A stretch of DNA of 64,000 nucleotides from CAWGET01 sp963821715 (GTDB taxonomy: Bacteria; Bacteroidota; Ignavibacteria; Ignavibacteriales; Melioribacteraceae). The stretch lies in contig CAWGET010000001.1 in NCBI GenBank assembly GCA_963821715.1, forward strand, positions 62,001 through 126,000, in the 5' to 3' direction. The notes under the pieces are model-generated. The model worked only from the letters and a program-made list of their open reading frames with translations, searched no databases and was not told where the DNA came from. Position numbers and translations under genes: made by a program. Shown here one piece after another: positions 1-8,508 of the stretch (the first letter of the stretch is position 1; each line of letters begins with the position of its first letter).

Positions 1-825
1 GAGATTGCGGTAGCTCCCGTTATTTATGATAAAAGAGTTTTTTATGTATTGAATGATCTGGAATCTTCAACAGTAACTTTTTTTGTGGATGATTTTTTTT
101 CAGGAAAAAATTTTCGGGAAATAGAACTAAGAGGGAAAGTAACTAACGAATTACTTAAAGACGAGGAAGCAGTCTATTTGCTGGATGACGGAGGAACCCT
201 ATATAGTTTCGATTTATACGGAATGAAAAATTGGGAATTGGAAACCGATGAATTGACTAACTCTTCACCTGCGATGAAAGATAATATTATTGTTTTCGGA
301 AATTCAGCCGGCGAATTAATTGGAGTTGATAAAGATAAACAAAAAATTATTTATAGAAAAAAAATTGCTTCCGGAATTGAAAGCGGAGCTGCAATTTCAG
401 GATCGTCTGTGTTTATCGGGGATTCAGAAGGGATCCTTCATAAAATTAATTTAAAAAACGGCGATGAAATCTGGAAATTTAGTACCGGCGCTAAAATAAA
501 AAACTTCCCGGTTCATGATGATAAAAATGTTTATATCGGAAACCTCGCGGGTGATATCTTCTCTGTGAATAAATCGAACGGAGAACTAAACTGGAAAAGA
601 AATACCGGCGGAATTCTAAACTCAACACCGCTTATTTTTAATGATTACATAGTACAGCCGGATATGGCAAAAAAAATATATTTAATTGATGTAAATAGCG
701 GCGATATAAAAAAGGAAATAAAGTTCGATTTAAAAGTAAAGATGAGTCCAGTATTTTTCAAAGGCACAATCTTCTTCGGTACCGATTACGGAAAGTTGTT
801 CGCCTATAAACCGGAGCATCTATGA
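1..825 (+). CDS. PQQ-like beta-propeller protein (BamB-like), 5' truncated by window edge
   Basis: The frame is open from base 1, so the start lies upstream of the window; a TTG at 49 is an internal codon. Repeats of the PQQ/BamB type are visible: alternating 'G.L..ID...G...W' blades such as GILHKINLKNGDEIWKF and GDIFSVNKSNGELNWK, each about 40 residues. Such propellers are usually periplasmic or membrane-attached scaffolds. Without the N-terminus, signal peptide and total blade count cannot be judged. The stop overlaps the start of the next gene (ATGA at 822-825), which suggests translational coupling. Other PQQ-propeller proteins, including dehydrogenases, cannot be excluded. Confidence 0.75.
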   Translation, partial: EIAVAPVIYDKRVFYVLNDLESSTVTFFVDDFFSGKNFREIELRGKVTNELLKDEEAVYLLDDGGTLYSFDLYGMKNWELETDELTNSSPAMKDNIIVFGNSAGELIGVDKDKQKIIYRKKIASGIESGAAISGSSVFIGDSEGILHKINLKNGDEIWKFSTGAKIKNFPVHDDKNVYIGNLAGDIFSVNKSNGELNWKRNTGGILNSTPLIFNDYIVQPDMAKKIYLIDVNSGDIKKEIKFDLKVKMSPVFFKGTIFFGTDYGKLFAYKPEHL

Positions 826-1502
826 TGGAAAAATTTTTCGTAATAATAATTTTTGTTTTTGCGGGTTCTCTCTGCGCACAGAAAAATAAAATTCCGCTCA
901 CGGTTTATTCCCCAATTGAGAATTCGTCTATTTTTATTGACGATAATTTTGCCGGCTCTGATTCAGCAAAATTATTTTTGGAGGGGGGGAGTTATTCTTT
1001 GCTGATCAAAGAAAATAGCAGAGGCTGGAACGCTGTCAGGTTTCGGGATTCAATTTATTTACAGGATGCTTCCTCGCCTGTCGTCATTGATTATGGAGCA
1101 ATACATCCCATGGAACTGGTGAGCAGCGCCGAAGTTTTTTCTTTAATGAATGCCGGTTTAGAGAAGGATAAGTCTCTTTCATCCTTGAGGAATTTTAGAA
1201 ATTTTGGGTCGACTTATGAATACAACGCGCCCGTAAAACTTAACTTTGAAACTTCTAAAGAAAAAAGATTTATCGAAACCCTAACTTTCAGATTGCTAAT
1301 AAGCAGCGCGATAGCTTTAGGAGCTGCATCAGCTTATTTCAAAATTAAAGCCGATGGTAAATATGATAAATATCAGCGGAATTTTGACAGATCATATTTA
1401 GATGAAACAGAGAAATACGATCTTTACAGCGGAATTGCTTTCGGTGCGCTGCAAATTAATTTTGGCGCCTTGCTTTATAATTTTCTGAAGGCAAGGAATT
1501 GA
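822..1502 (+). CDS. Exported PEGA-like envelope protein of unknown function
   Basis: This 226-residue protein begins with a hydrophobic leader (about residues 5-19). A beta-rich stretch follows (PLTVYSPIENSSIFIDDNFA) that resembles the PEGA-type carbohydrate/surface repeat in proteins anchored near the envelope. Near the C-terminus two hydrophobic segments (about 157-172 and 203-218) look like a membrane hairpin. Start is ATG at 822 or 825; the overlap with the upstream stop makes it the second gene of an operon with the propeller protein. No enzymatic motif is seen. The stop codon TGA lies inside the first unit of a 13-bp repeat array. Confidence 0.6.
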   Translation: MMEKFFVIIIFVFAGSLCAQKNKIPLTVYSPIENSSIFIDDNFAGSDSAKLFLEGGSYSLLIKENSRGWNAVRFRDSIYLQDASSPVVIDYGAIHPMELVSSAEVFSLMNAGLEKDKSLSSLRNFRNFGSTYEYNAPVKLNFETSKEKRFIETLTFRLLISSAIALGAASAYFKIKADGKYDKYQRNFDRSYLDETEKYDLYSGIAFGALQINFGALLYNFLKARN

Positions 1503-1526
1503 ACAAAGGAATTTAACAAAAGAATT
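1497..1526 (+). repeat. 13-bp repeat array A (AATTNAACAAAGG type), plus orientation
   Basis: Two consecutive 13-mers, AATTGAACAAAGG (1497-1509) and AATTTAACAAAAG (1510-1522), are followed by a partial unit. The same family recurs at 1951-2020 (opposite strand), 42424-42514 (opposite strand), 45571-45630 and 45703-45778. The array begins inside the stop codon of the upstream gene. Together with array B it brackets the four-helix-bundle gene as an inverted pair. Confidence 0.7.
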
Positions 1527-1529
1527 TTG

Positions 1530-1904
1530 CTATTTTTCCGGTAAAAATTTATTTAAATATTTTATAAAGTTCGAGATTTGACTGATAATGTTTAAAGAAT
1601 TATTAAAACAGTTATCAAATTCCTCTTTGGATATATAATTAAGATCTAAGCAGATATAAAGCATAGAACGAACTTCTCCCGCCGACCCTTTAGAATATCT
1701 CAAAAATCTAACAAATTCTTTGTTATTTTCTCGTTCGAATCCCTCGGCAATATTATTCATTACTGATAAAGCGGCTCTTTGAATTTGGTCTTTAAATCCA
1801 AAGTCATATTTAAATTTTTCGTTTGAAGTAATTTGATAAATAGAATTAACAAACTTTCGAGAGTCCTTCCACAGTTGGATTTCTTCGAATGTTTTCGCGT
1901 TCAT
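1530..1904 (-). CDS. Four-helix-bundle protein (S23 / 23S rRNA intervening-sequence protein family)
   Basis: The protein matches the family's typical layout: a FEEIQLWKDSRKFVNSIY opening helix, the signature IQRAALSVMNNIAEGF, then RFLRYSKGSAGEVRSML and a long terminal helix. I place the start at ATG 1904 (124 residues), because GAGGGAA lies at proper distance and family members start just before 'F..L..W'; an ATG at 1961 would add 19 residues lying over repeat DNA. Members were first found as ORFs within 23S rRNA intervening sequences, and the diversity-generating-retroelement protein Avd has the same fold. Here the gene stands alone between two other genes, with no reverse transcriptase nearby. 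Function is not known. It is flanked by inverted 13-bp repeat arrays, suggesting it moves or moved as a unit. Confidence 0.85.
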   Translation of the reverse strand: MNAKTFEEIQLWKDSRKFVNSIYQITSNEKFKYDFGFKDQIQRAALSVMNNIAEGFERENNKEFVRFLRYSKGSAGEVRSMLYICLDLNYISKEEFDNCFNNSLNIISQISNFIKYLNKFLPEK

Positions 1905-1950
1905 TATTACTTCCCTCAATCTATCAATTTGAGATTTTAATTTTAAAATG

Positions 1951-2020
1951 CTCTTGTTCAATCTTTAAATTCTTTTGTTTAATTCTCTTGTTTAATCGTT
2001 TTTCAATCTTGTAATGCTTC
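1951..2020 (-). repeat. 13-bp repeat array B, minus orientation
   Basis: On the plus strand the units read CTCTTGTTCAATC (1951-1963), a short TTTAAATT, then CTTTTGTTTAATT (1972-1984) and CTCTTGTTTAATC (1985-1997), followed by two shortened units. They are the reverse complement of the array A unit. The array reaches the last codon of polA (stop at 2020-2022), just as array A touches the stop of the gene on its other side. Confidence 0.65.
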
Positions 2021-4794
2021 TAGTGCGCCTCCAGCCAGCTTTTACCGGTTCCCGAATCGACGGCGACCGGAACATTTAACGGGAGTGCTGTTTCCATAAG
2101 ATTTAAAATTACCGGTCTCAATTCGTCTATTTCATCCTTATGCGCGTCGAAGATCAACTCATCGTGAACCTGAAGTACCATTTTTGTTTTTGTATTCCGC
2201 TTTTTCAATTCTCCGTAAATATTTATCATCGCGAGTTTGATCATATCAGCAGCTGTTCCCTGAATTGGCATATTTATAGCGACGCGTTCTTCGAATTGAC
2301 GAACTACGCGATTACCGCTGTTTATATTGCGCAGATATCTTCGTCTTCCCGATAATGTTTCGGCGTATCCTTTTTCCTGAGCAAGTCTTACCGATTGATC
2401 CATGAACTCTTTTACATTTTTGAATGTGGAAAAATAATTATCAATAATTTCTTTCGCGTGAGTTTGTGTGATTCCGAGTCGTGTTTTTAAGCCGAACGCT
2501 CCGATGCCGTACAAGATTCCGAAATTGACTTCCTTCGCTTTGCGCCGCATGTCCGGTGTTACATCTTCTGGATCGCACATGAAAACAAGCGCGGCTGTTC
2601 GCCGGTGAATGTCCTCGCCGTTTGTAAATGCTTCTATCAATCTTTCATCCCCGGAAATACTAGCCATAATACGCAGTTCTATTTGACTGTAATCCGCGCT
2701 GAAAATAAGATGATCATTATCGCGCGCAACAAACGCTTTCCGGATTTCTTTCCCCATATCTGTACGGATCGGGATATTCTGAAGATTGGGATCGAGGCTC
2801 GATAATCTTCCTGTAGCCACAACCGATTGATTATAAGTTGTATGTATTCTTCCGGTCGATGGATCGATTAAATTAGGAAGCGAATCTGCGTAAGTAGATT
2901 TCAATTTTGTAGCCTGTCGAAAATCCTGAATTATATCTACAATTTCATGCTTCCCTCTTAAGGATTCGAGCGAACGCGCGTCCGTAGAATAGCCGGTTTT
3001 TGTTTTCTTCGTATATGGAAGTTCGAGTTTGTTAAACAAAATTTGCTGAAGCTGCTTCGTGGAATTTATATTGAACTCTTCACCCGCCAGTTCAAAAATT
3101 CTTTTAGTGTAATTACTCATCAAAATCTCAAGGTCGTCGCTCAGATTTTTCAAACTCTTCTTATCGATTTTTACTCCCGTCCGTTCCATATCTTCTAAAA
3201 CTTCTACAAGCGGAAATTCTATTTGGTAAGCAAGATTTTCCAATCCTTCCTGTTTTAATTGCTTTGATAAAATTTCATACAACCTAAATGTTATGTCAGC
3301 ATCCTCGCAGGAATAATCGGAAAGTGAATCACAATCGGCTTCAAATATTTTTTCGGGAGTTTTTTTTGATTCGATTATTTCTAAGATAGGTATCGGCGAG
3401 TAGTTCAAATATCTTTCGGCAAGATCATCCATCCCATGTTTTTGATCCGGATCCAAAACATAACTCGCAAGCATTGTATCAAAATAAAAATTGTTCGTAG
3501 TTATGCCGAAATTTTTTAAAACGGAAATATCATACTTTCCGTTTTGGCAGACCTTCTTTATTTTTTCATCTTCAAATACCGGCTTAAAAATTTTAACAAA
3601 ATCCTCAACAGGAAGCCGGTCGGATAGATCGCTTTGAAAAAGTGTCCTTGATTCATAATATGGGTTGGTTGCAACAAAATAAGCCTCTGCCGCCGAGGTG
3701 GAGAAGGCACATCCGGCTAAATTTATTTTTCTCGAATGTAGAGAATCCGTTTCAGTATCGAAGACAAAAATTTCGCTCTTCTTTAATTTAGCCGCCAACT
3801 TCTCTGCTTCCTCAAAAGTTTTTATCAGTTTGTAGTTTGAACTGTCTTTACTGAAAACGTCCATCTCTTTCGCGGTCTCAATGATGTCCTCAACTAGTTT
3901 TGCACTCGTACTGTAAAGATTATTCAAACGCGAACCGAAGTTCTTAAACTCCATATCTGAGAAAAATTTTAGAAGACTTGGTCGATCCGGTTCAACGCGA
4001 ACCGTTTTATCGATATCGCATTCGTAATCTACATCACAAATAATCGTTGCCAGTTTTTTAGAAATAATAGCGTCTTCTTTTCCGGCTTCTAATTTTTTCT
4101 TGATCCCTGCTTTTTCTACTTTTTCCAAATTATCATAAATTCCTTCCACCGAGCCGAATTCCTGAATAAGGGGAATGGCGCTTTTGGGACCTATGCCCTT
4201 AACGCCAGGGATATCGTCCGACGAGTCTCCGACGAGCGCAAGGTAGTCTATCATCTTAACAGGTTCGAAACCGAATTGTTCATTTACCTTTGCTATGTCA
4301 ATAATTTCAATTTCATTTCCGGTTCCACCGGGTCGAACCAGTTTCACATTTTCAGTTATCAATTGGATGAAATCTTTATCAGGTGTTATCATGTAGGAAT
4401 CATAGCCGAGCGCTTCGGCTTTTCTGACAGCAGTCCCAATCAGATCGTCAGCTTCGTATCCCGGAAGAATATAGCTTTCTATTTTAAAGTATTCTATAAC
4501 TTCTTTAATTCTTTTAATTTGTGGGATCATATCATCCGGCATTTCAGATCTTGAAGACTTGTAATTTTCGAACATTTCGTGACGGAAAGTTTTCTCTTTT
4601 GCGTCGAATGCTATTGCTATATGATCCGGTTTCGTATCTTCAAGAATCTTAAACAACTGGTTCAGAAAACCGAATACCGCCGAAGTAGGTTCGCCTGCCG
4701 TAGTAACGAGCGGACGGTTTATAAACGCAAAATAGGCTTTGTACGCAAGCGCCATTGCATCAATTATTACAAATTTTTTTTTGTTTTTTCCCAC
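2020..4794 (-). CDS. polA: DNA polymerase I
   Basis: At 924 residues this is a full-length Pol I with three domains. The 5'-3' exonuclease (about 1-300) carries YEADDLIGTA and GDSSDDIPGVKGIGPKSA. The 3'-5' proofreading domain (about 330-520) keeps its metal-binding residues (VFDTETDSL, CEDADITFRL), unlike many Pol I proteins in which it has decayed. The polymerase domain (about 550-924) has motif A DYSQIELRIMASISGD, the O-helix RRKAKEVNFGILYG and motif C QVHDELIF. It should fill gaps and remove RNA primers in repair and replication. The start is GTG (4794). It is divergent from the downstream-numbered lipoprotein gene, with 80 bp between their starts. Confidence 0.97.
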   Translation of the reverse strand: MGKNKKKFVIIDAMALAYKAYFAFINRPLVTTAGEPTSAVFGFLNQLFKILEDTKPDHIAIAFDAKEKTFRHEMFENYKSSRSEMPDDMIPQIKRIKEVIEYFKIESYILPGYEADDLIGTAVRKAEALGYDSYMITPDKDFIQLITENVKLVRPGGTGNEIEIIDIAKVNEQFGFEPVKMIDYLALVGDSSDDIPGVKGIGPKSAIPLIQEFGSVEGIYDNLEKVEKAGIKKKLEAGKEDAIISKKLATIICDVDYECDIDKTVRVEPDRPSLLKFFSDMEFKNFGSRLNNLYSTSAKLVEDIIETAKEMDVFSKDSSNYKLIKTFEEAEKLAAKLKKSEIFVFDTETDSLHSRKINLAGCAFSTSAAEAYFVATNPYYESRTLFQSDLSDRLPVEDFVKIFKPVFEDEKIKKVCQNGKYDISVLKNFGITTNNFYFDTMLASYVLDPDQKHGMDDLAERYLNYSPIPILEIIESKKTPEKIFEADCDSLSDYSCEDADITFRLYEILSKQLKQEGLENLAYQIEFPLVEVLEDMERTGVKIDKKSLKNLSDDLEILMSNYTKRIFELAGEEFNINSTKQLQQILFNKLELPYTKKTKTGYSTDARSLESLRGKHEIVDIIQDFRQATKLKSTYADSLPNLIDPSTGRIHTTYNQSVVATGRLSSLDPNLQNIPIRTDMGKEIRKAFVARDNDHLIFSADYSQIELRIMASISGDERLIEAFTNGEDIHRRTAALVFMCDPEDVTPDMRRKAKEVNFGILYGIGAFGLKTRLGITQTHAKEIIDNYFSTFKNVKEFMDQSVRLAQEKGYAETLSGRRRYLRNINSGNRVVRQFEERVAINMPIQGTAADMIKLAMINIYGELKKRNTKTKMVLQVHDELIFDAHKDEIDELRPVILNLMETALPLNVPVAVDSGTGKSWLEAH

Positions 4795-4874
4795 AATTTC
4801 ACCATTTTCATAATCTGATTAAAAAAGAAATATCTTGCTCTAAAATATTAAAAAAACTTTCTTATAAGAAATTT

Positions 4875-5903
4875 ATGACTATAAAAAAAATATCTGCCGC
4901 AATTTTATTGCTCACTCTGGTTGTAAGCTGCAATAATAAAACAGTTAACCGAAATTTTTTAACCGATGAAACGAGGGAAGGAATTTACATCGCTTCCTGG
5001 AATCTCGAAAATCTTTTTGATACAGTTGACGATCCATTAAAAAGGGACGAAGACTTTCTTCCATCCGGCGAAAACCAATGGACGGAAGAACGCCTAAAAA
5101 TTAAAATGGAAAATATTGCGCGCGTTGTAAATTTTATGAACGATGGCAAAGGTCCCGATATTTTAGCCGTTCAGGAAGTTGAGAATAAAAATGTTTTGGA
5201 AAAAACGCTCGGCTTTTTCCCAGAAAGAAATTACAAGCTGGGATATATTGAATCACCCGATAACCGCGGCATTGATAATGCAGTAATCTACGACGAGGAT
5301 ATTTTTGATTTAACCGGATTAAACGGAAGTTATGTTTTTTTGGATGATAAATATCCGACAAGATTGGTATTGCATGCGGTCTTGGAATACTTGGGAAATG
5401 ATATCCATGTATTTGTAAATCATTTTCCTTCGAGAAGAGGCGGAGCAAAGGAGAGCGAGCCGGCTAGAATTAGGGCCGCGGAAGTCTTAAAAGCGGAGAT
5501 AAGCAAAATTGAAAATATGGACAGCCAGGCGAACATAATTATTCTTGGTGATTTCAACGACGAACCGGATAACGCTTCGATACGTAAAGTTCTGGGTGCG
5601 CAAGAATATAATTGCGAAAAAGAAAGTTTGAAAGGACTTTATAATCTTGCATACAGATCTTTTGAGGAAGGAACGGGAAGTTATTTGTTCCGGCAGGATT
5701 GGAATATGCTCGATCAGATAATTATTTCAAATGATTTGACTGATGAATATATTTGCGGATCCTTTAAAATAGTTAAACCGGAATTTATGATGACCAAATC
5801 AGGATATTATAAAGGTTCAGCGCGCCCTACTTTCGGCGGAAGAAAATATCTCGGCGGTTATAGTGATCATTTCCCTGTTTGCGCAAAATTCAGCTTCAAG
5901 TAG
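4875..5903 (+). CDS. Endonuclease/exonuclease/phosphatase-family lipoprotein
   Basis: The ATG at 4875 gives a 342-residue protein with a lipoprotein signal: hydrophobic core AILLLTLVVSC with Cys near residue 19. An upstream in-frame ATG at 4755 would overlap polA and hide the signal, so I reject it. The mature part has the EEP fold motifs in order: IASWNLENLFD, DILAVQEVEN (catalytic Glu), NHFPSRRGG, ILGDFNDEPD (Asn/Asp pair) and the terminal SDHFP (catalytic His). These are Mg-dependent phosphodiesterases acting on DNA, RNA or phospholipid headgroups. The lipid anchor means extracytoplasmic action, so scavenging of extracellular nucleic acid or phosphate is plausible. Substrate is not determined by sequence. 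The SDR gene follows after 10 bp. Confidence 0.85.
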   Translation: MTIKKISAAILLLTLVVSCNNKTVNRNFLTDETREGIYIASWNLENLFDTVDDPLKRDEDFLPSGENQWTEERLKIKMENIARVVNFMNDGKGPDILAVQEVENKNVLEKTLGFFPERNYKLGYIESPDNRGIDNAVIYDEDIFDLTGLNGSYVFLDDKYPTRLVLHAVLEYLGNDIHVFVNHFPSRRGGAKESEPARIRAAEVLKAEISKIENMDSQANIIILGDFNDEPDNASIRKVLGAQEYNCEKESLKGLYNLAYRSFEEGTGSYLFRQDWNMLDQIIISNDLTDEYICGSFKIVKPEFMMTKSGYYKGSARPTFGGRKYLGGYSDHFPVCAKFSFK

Positions 5904-5913
5904 AAAGGTAGAA

Positions 5914-6600
5914 ATGAAAAAACATTTAATCATTTTCGGCGCGGAAGGCGAGCTAGGTAAATCATCAGTTGATTTTTTCCTTACTAAGGATTTTAATTCA
6001 TTCTATTTTTTCGATAGAAAGTATTCGGAGAATGAAATTAACTCCGAGCAAGTAAATAAAATCAAAATTGCAGATCTATCCGAAGAAAAAAATGTTGAAG
6101 AAGCATTTTCCAAAATAAAGAAAACAAAAGAAGACAAATATTATTTGTTCTGTACGATTGGCGGTTATGCGGGTGGCGAGTTTATAAAAGATACGGCTTA
6201 CGAGGAATGGCTGAACATGCAGAAAATTAATTTAAATATACCGTTCTTAATTGGTAAATTTTTCTTTAAGTTTGTAAGTGAAACAAATGGCGGTTCAATT
6301 TGTTTTACATCCGCGCAAATAAGTTTAACGCCGGGCAAAAAAGTTATTTCATATTCCACTTCAAAAAATTCCTTAAATTATTTTGTAAAATCATTTGCAG
6401 AAGAAGGGAAAGCGTTCGGAATTAAGGTGAACGCGGTTGCCCCGTTAATTTTAGATACCGAAGCGAACAGAAGTTGGAATAATAATAAATCGGAAATGGT
6501 TCATCCAAAAAAAGCTGCGGAATTGGTGGATAAAATTTTTTTTGGCGATGAAATCGAAACCGGTAGAATAATTGTTCTTAAAAACGACGAACAAGTATGA
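5914..6600 (+). CDS. Short-chain dehydrogenase/reductase (SDR) family protein
   Basis: The ATG at 5914 follows AGAAAGG at good spacing and gives 228 residues, the usual SDR size. It shows a glycine-rich nucleotide-binding loop (GAEGELGKS), the catalytic YSTSK (Tyr-xxx-Lys) and a Ser upstream (CFTSAQIS). SDRs reduce or oxidise carbonyl or alcohol groups with NAD(P)H; the substrate cannot be named. The glycine loop and general shape resemble dihydropteridine-reductase-like members, but this is a weak resemblance. It lies 10 bp after the nuclease gene and is probably co-transcribed with it. Confidence 0.8.
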   Translation: MKKHLIIFGAEGELGKSSVDFFLTKDFNSFYFFDRKYSENEINSEQVNKIKIADLSEEKNVEEAFSKIKKTKEDKYYLFCTIGGYAGGEFIKDTAYEEWLNMQKINLNIPFLIGKFFFKFVSETNGGSICFTSAQISLTPGKKVISYSTSKNSLNYFVKSFAEEGKAFGIKVNAVAPLILDTEANRSWNNNKSEMVHPKKAAELVDKIFFGDEIETGRIIVLKNDEQV

Positions 6601-6729
6601 TTAAACTTACTGATAATAAATTATTTATTGACTTTTTTTTATTAAATCGTTAAAGTTAAAAAAGTAATTTTCTCAAACTTTTCGGCTTTTAATTTTATTA
6701 AATAAATATAATTGTGGAGGATATCTCTC

Positions 6730-7434
6730 ATGCAAGTTACAGAATTATTAGGCTATGTTTCAAATCTTTTACTGCAGGAAGCTGATCCGGGATTTATAAG
6801 CACGCTTCAGCAATATTTTATTGACGGCGGCGATTTTATGTGGGCTATTTTAGTGTGCCTGCTTTTAGGACTTGCTTTTTCGTTTGAAAGATTGTGGACA
6901 TTGACCCGCGCAAGTATGAATACCAGGAAATTTATTGTGGAAGTTAAGGAAGCGTTGGATAGAGGCGGAGTACCGGAAGCAATTAAAGTTTGTGAAAATA
7001 CCCGCGGTTCTATCGCATCGGTTTTTCACGCTGGTTTATTAAGAGCCGACGAAGGTATCGAAGCAGCCGAAAAAGCTATTATGGCTTATGGCGCTATCGA
7101 AATGGGCTTTCTTGAAAGAGGCTTGATATGGATTTCTACTTTTATAACAATTGCACCGATGCTTGGTTTTACAGGAACGGTTGCCGGTATGATCCTTGCT
7201 TTCGACGCTATCGCGGAAGCTGCGCAAATATCTCCGGCGGTTGTTGCAAGTGGTATTTCCGTTGCTCTTTTAACAACTCTTTTCGGTCTTGTTGTTGCAA
7301 TTATTCTTCAGGTGTTTTACAATTATTTCGTATCCAGAATCGATAAACTTGTTGCCGATATGGAAGAAAGTTCAATTGAATTGATTGACGCTTTGTATGA
7401 AATAAAAGTTAAAAAACAACCTGTAGTTAAATAA
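6730..7434 (+). CDS. exbB: MotA/TolQ/ExbB-family proton channel protein
   Basis: Start ATG 6730 has GGAGG at 6716-6720; an in-frame TTG at 6712 lies ahead of that Shine-Dalgarno and is rejected. The protein has 234 residues and three membrane segments (about 38-55, 130-150, 172-195). The family signature appears as PMLGFTGTVAGMILAFDAIA and the following helix. ExbB pentamers conduct protons and drive an ExbD dimer that energises TonB-dependent outer-membrane transport, or TolA-like tasks. Two exbD genes follow at 14 and 21 bp, forming one operon that ends at a terminator at 8450-8481. No tonB gene is in the operon. Confidence 0.92.
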   Translation: MQVTELLGYVSNLLLQEADPGFISTLQQYFIDGGDFMWAILVCLLLGLAFSFERLWTLTRASMNTRKFIVEVKEALDRGGVPEAIKVCENTRGSIASVFHAGLLRADEGIEAAEKAIMAYGAIEMGFLERGLIWISTFITIAPMLGFTGTVAGMILAFDAIAEAAQISPAVVASGISVALLTTLFGLVVAIILQVFYNYFVSRIDKLVADMEESSIELIDALYEIKVKKQPVVK

Positions 7435-7448
7435 GAGAGCGGTTAGTT

Positions 7449-7982
7449 ATGGTAAAAATTAAAAAAAGAAAATTAGGCGAAGCGGCGATCCCAACCGGAT
7501 CAATGGCGGATATAGCGTTTCTGCTTCTTCTCTTCTTTCTTGTTTCTACTGTTATTGACGTGGATACCGGTATAGGATTAACTCTACCGGAATATGTCCC
7601 ACCTGAAGAACAGGAGTTTGTTGAAATTTCTAAAGACAGGATGGCTGCGCTTCTCATAAACGAAAACGGTGACGTTTTACTTGATGGAGAAGTGATCGCG
7701 ATTCCCCAGATTCAGCAGACATTGGAAAAAAGAATAAGAGAGAAAATTAATCTGCCTGCTACAAGAAAATTGGTTGTTTCGGTAAAGACAGACAGAAAAA
7801 CAAATTATAATCTTTATATTCAGGCTCTCGACGAAGTTATGGGCGCTTACGAATCTGTGAGGAATGAATATTCTCAGCGGGAATACGGAAGGCAATATCA
7901 AAAACTGAATGAAGAACAGACCCAGGATGTAAGGGATAAAATTCCGTTAAACGTTTCCATTGCCGAACCTGAAAAAGTATAA
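7449..7982 (+). CDS. exbD: Biopolymer transporter ExbD (first copy, long form)
   Basis: Its 177 residues begin with a cytoplasmic basic stretch, then one membrane helix with the essential Asp: MADIAFLLLLFFLVSTVIDV. A periplasmic domain follows (about 45-165). This copy is longer than usual (about 130-140), with an extra C-terminal stretch after 'YNLYIQALDEVMGAYESVRN' that is rich in charged and polar residues. It should couple proton flow through ExbB to a periplasmic partner. AAGAGAG precedes the ATG. Confidence 0.92.
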   Translation: MVKIKKRKLGEAAIPTGSMADIAFLLLLFFLVSTVIDVDTGIGLTLPEYVPPEEQEFVEISKDRMAALLINENGDVLLDGEVIAIPQIQQTLEKRIREKINLPATRKLVVSVKTDRKTNYNLYIQALDEVMGAYESVRNEYSQREYGRQYQKLNEEQTQDVRDKIPLNVSIAEPEKV

Positions 7983-8003
7983 TTGGAATTGAGGAATTAA
8001 AAT

Positions 8004-8417
8004 ATGAAATTTGAGAAAAAACGTTCAGCAACGAAAGAGGAAATTCCAACAGCTTCATTACCGGATATCGTATTTATGCTCTTGTTATTCTTTATGGTTT
8101 CTACAACGTTGCGAGAAGTTGACGTACTTGTACAATTTCAGCTTCCCGCCGCTGAAGCGGTTCAGAAAATAGAGAATAAAAGATTAGTTTCTTACGTTTG
8201 GGTTGGCAGGAATGAGAAGATTCAGATTAATGATTCAATCGTTCCTCTTGAAGATATAAGACAAATTATGTATGCTAAAAGAGTCGCACTTCCCAACGTA
8301 ATTGTTTCTTTAAGAGTAGATAAGAATTCCGACATGGGAATTGTTACTGATATTCAGCAGGAATTACGGAAAGCCGATGCGAGACGGATAAATTATTCGG
8401 CTATGGTTAAACAGTAG
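8004..8417 (+). CDS. exbD: Biopolymer transporter ExbD (second copy)
   Basis: This 137-residue ExbD has the same arrangement: short N-terminus, one membrane helix with the proton-path Asp (LPDIVFMLLLFFMVSTTLRE) and a periplasmic domain. It is clearly paralogous to the preceding gene but differs strongly outside the helix. ExbD works as a dimer, so the pair may form a heterodimer in one ExbB channel; this is inference from the gene pair. GAGGAATTAAAAT precedes the ATG. Last gene of the operon. Confidence 0.92.
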   Translation: MKFEKKRSATKEEIPTASLPDIVFMLLLFFMVSTTLREVDVLVQFQLPAAEAVQKIENKRLVSYVWVGRNEKIQINDSIVPLEDIRQIMYAKRVALPNVIVSLRVDKNSDMGIVTDIQQELRKADARRINYSAMVKQ

Positions 8418-8449
8418 CAGAATAAATTTTAGTTTGACATTCATAAGCG

Positions 8450-8481
8450 GGCAGGTTAATTTATTAGCCTGCCTTTTTTTT
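8450..8481 (+). terminator. Rho-independent terminator after the ExbB/ExbD operon
   Basis: GGCAGG (8450-8455) pairs with CCTGCC (8468-8473) across a 12-nt loop and is followed directly by eight T. It separates the exbD gene from yqeY. Confidence 0.85.
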
Positions 8482-8508
8482 GTTAACATTTCTTTTTGAG
8501 GATAAAGC

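Noticed and set aside
1735..1750. GTTCGAATCCC looking like a tRNA T-arm
   Set aside because: It lies within the four-helix-bundle coding frame and no cloverleaf can be built around it; no tRNA was found anywhere in the window.
1530..1904. Four-helix-bundle gene considered as Avd of a diversity-generating retroelement
   Set aside because: No reverse transcriptase, template repeat or variable repeat is present in the window.
4755..4874. In-frame upstream extension of the lipoprotein nuclease gene
   Set aside because: It would overlap polA and bury the lipoprotein signal; the ATG at 4875 gives a normal signal peptide.
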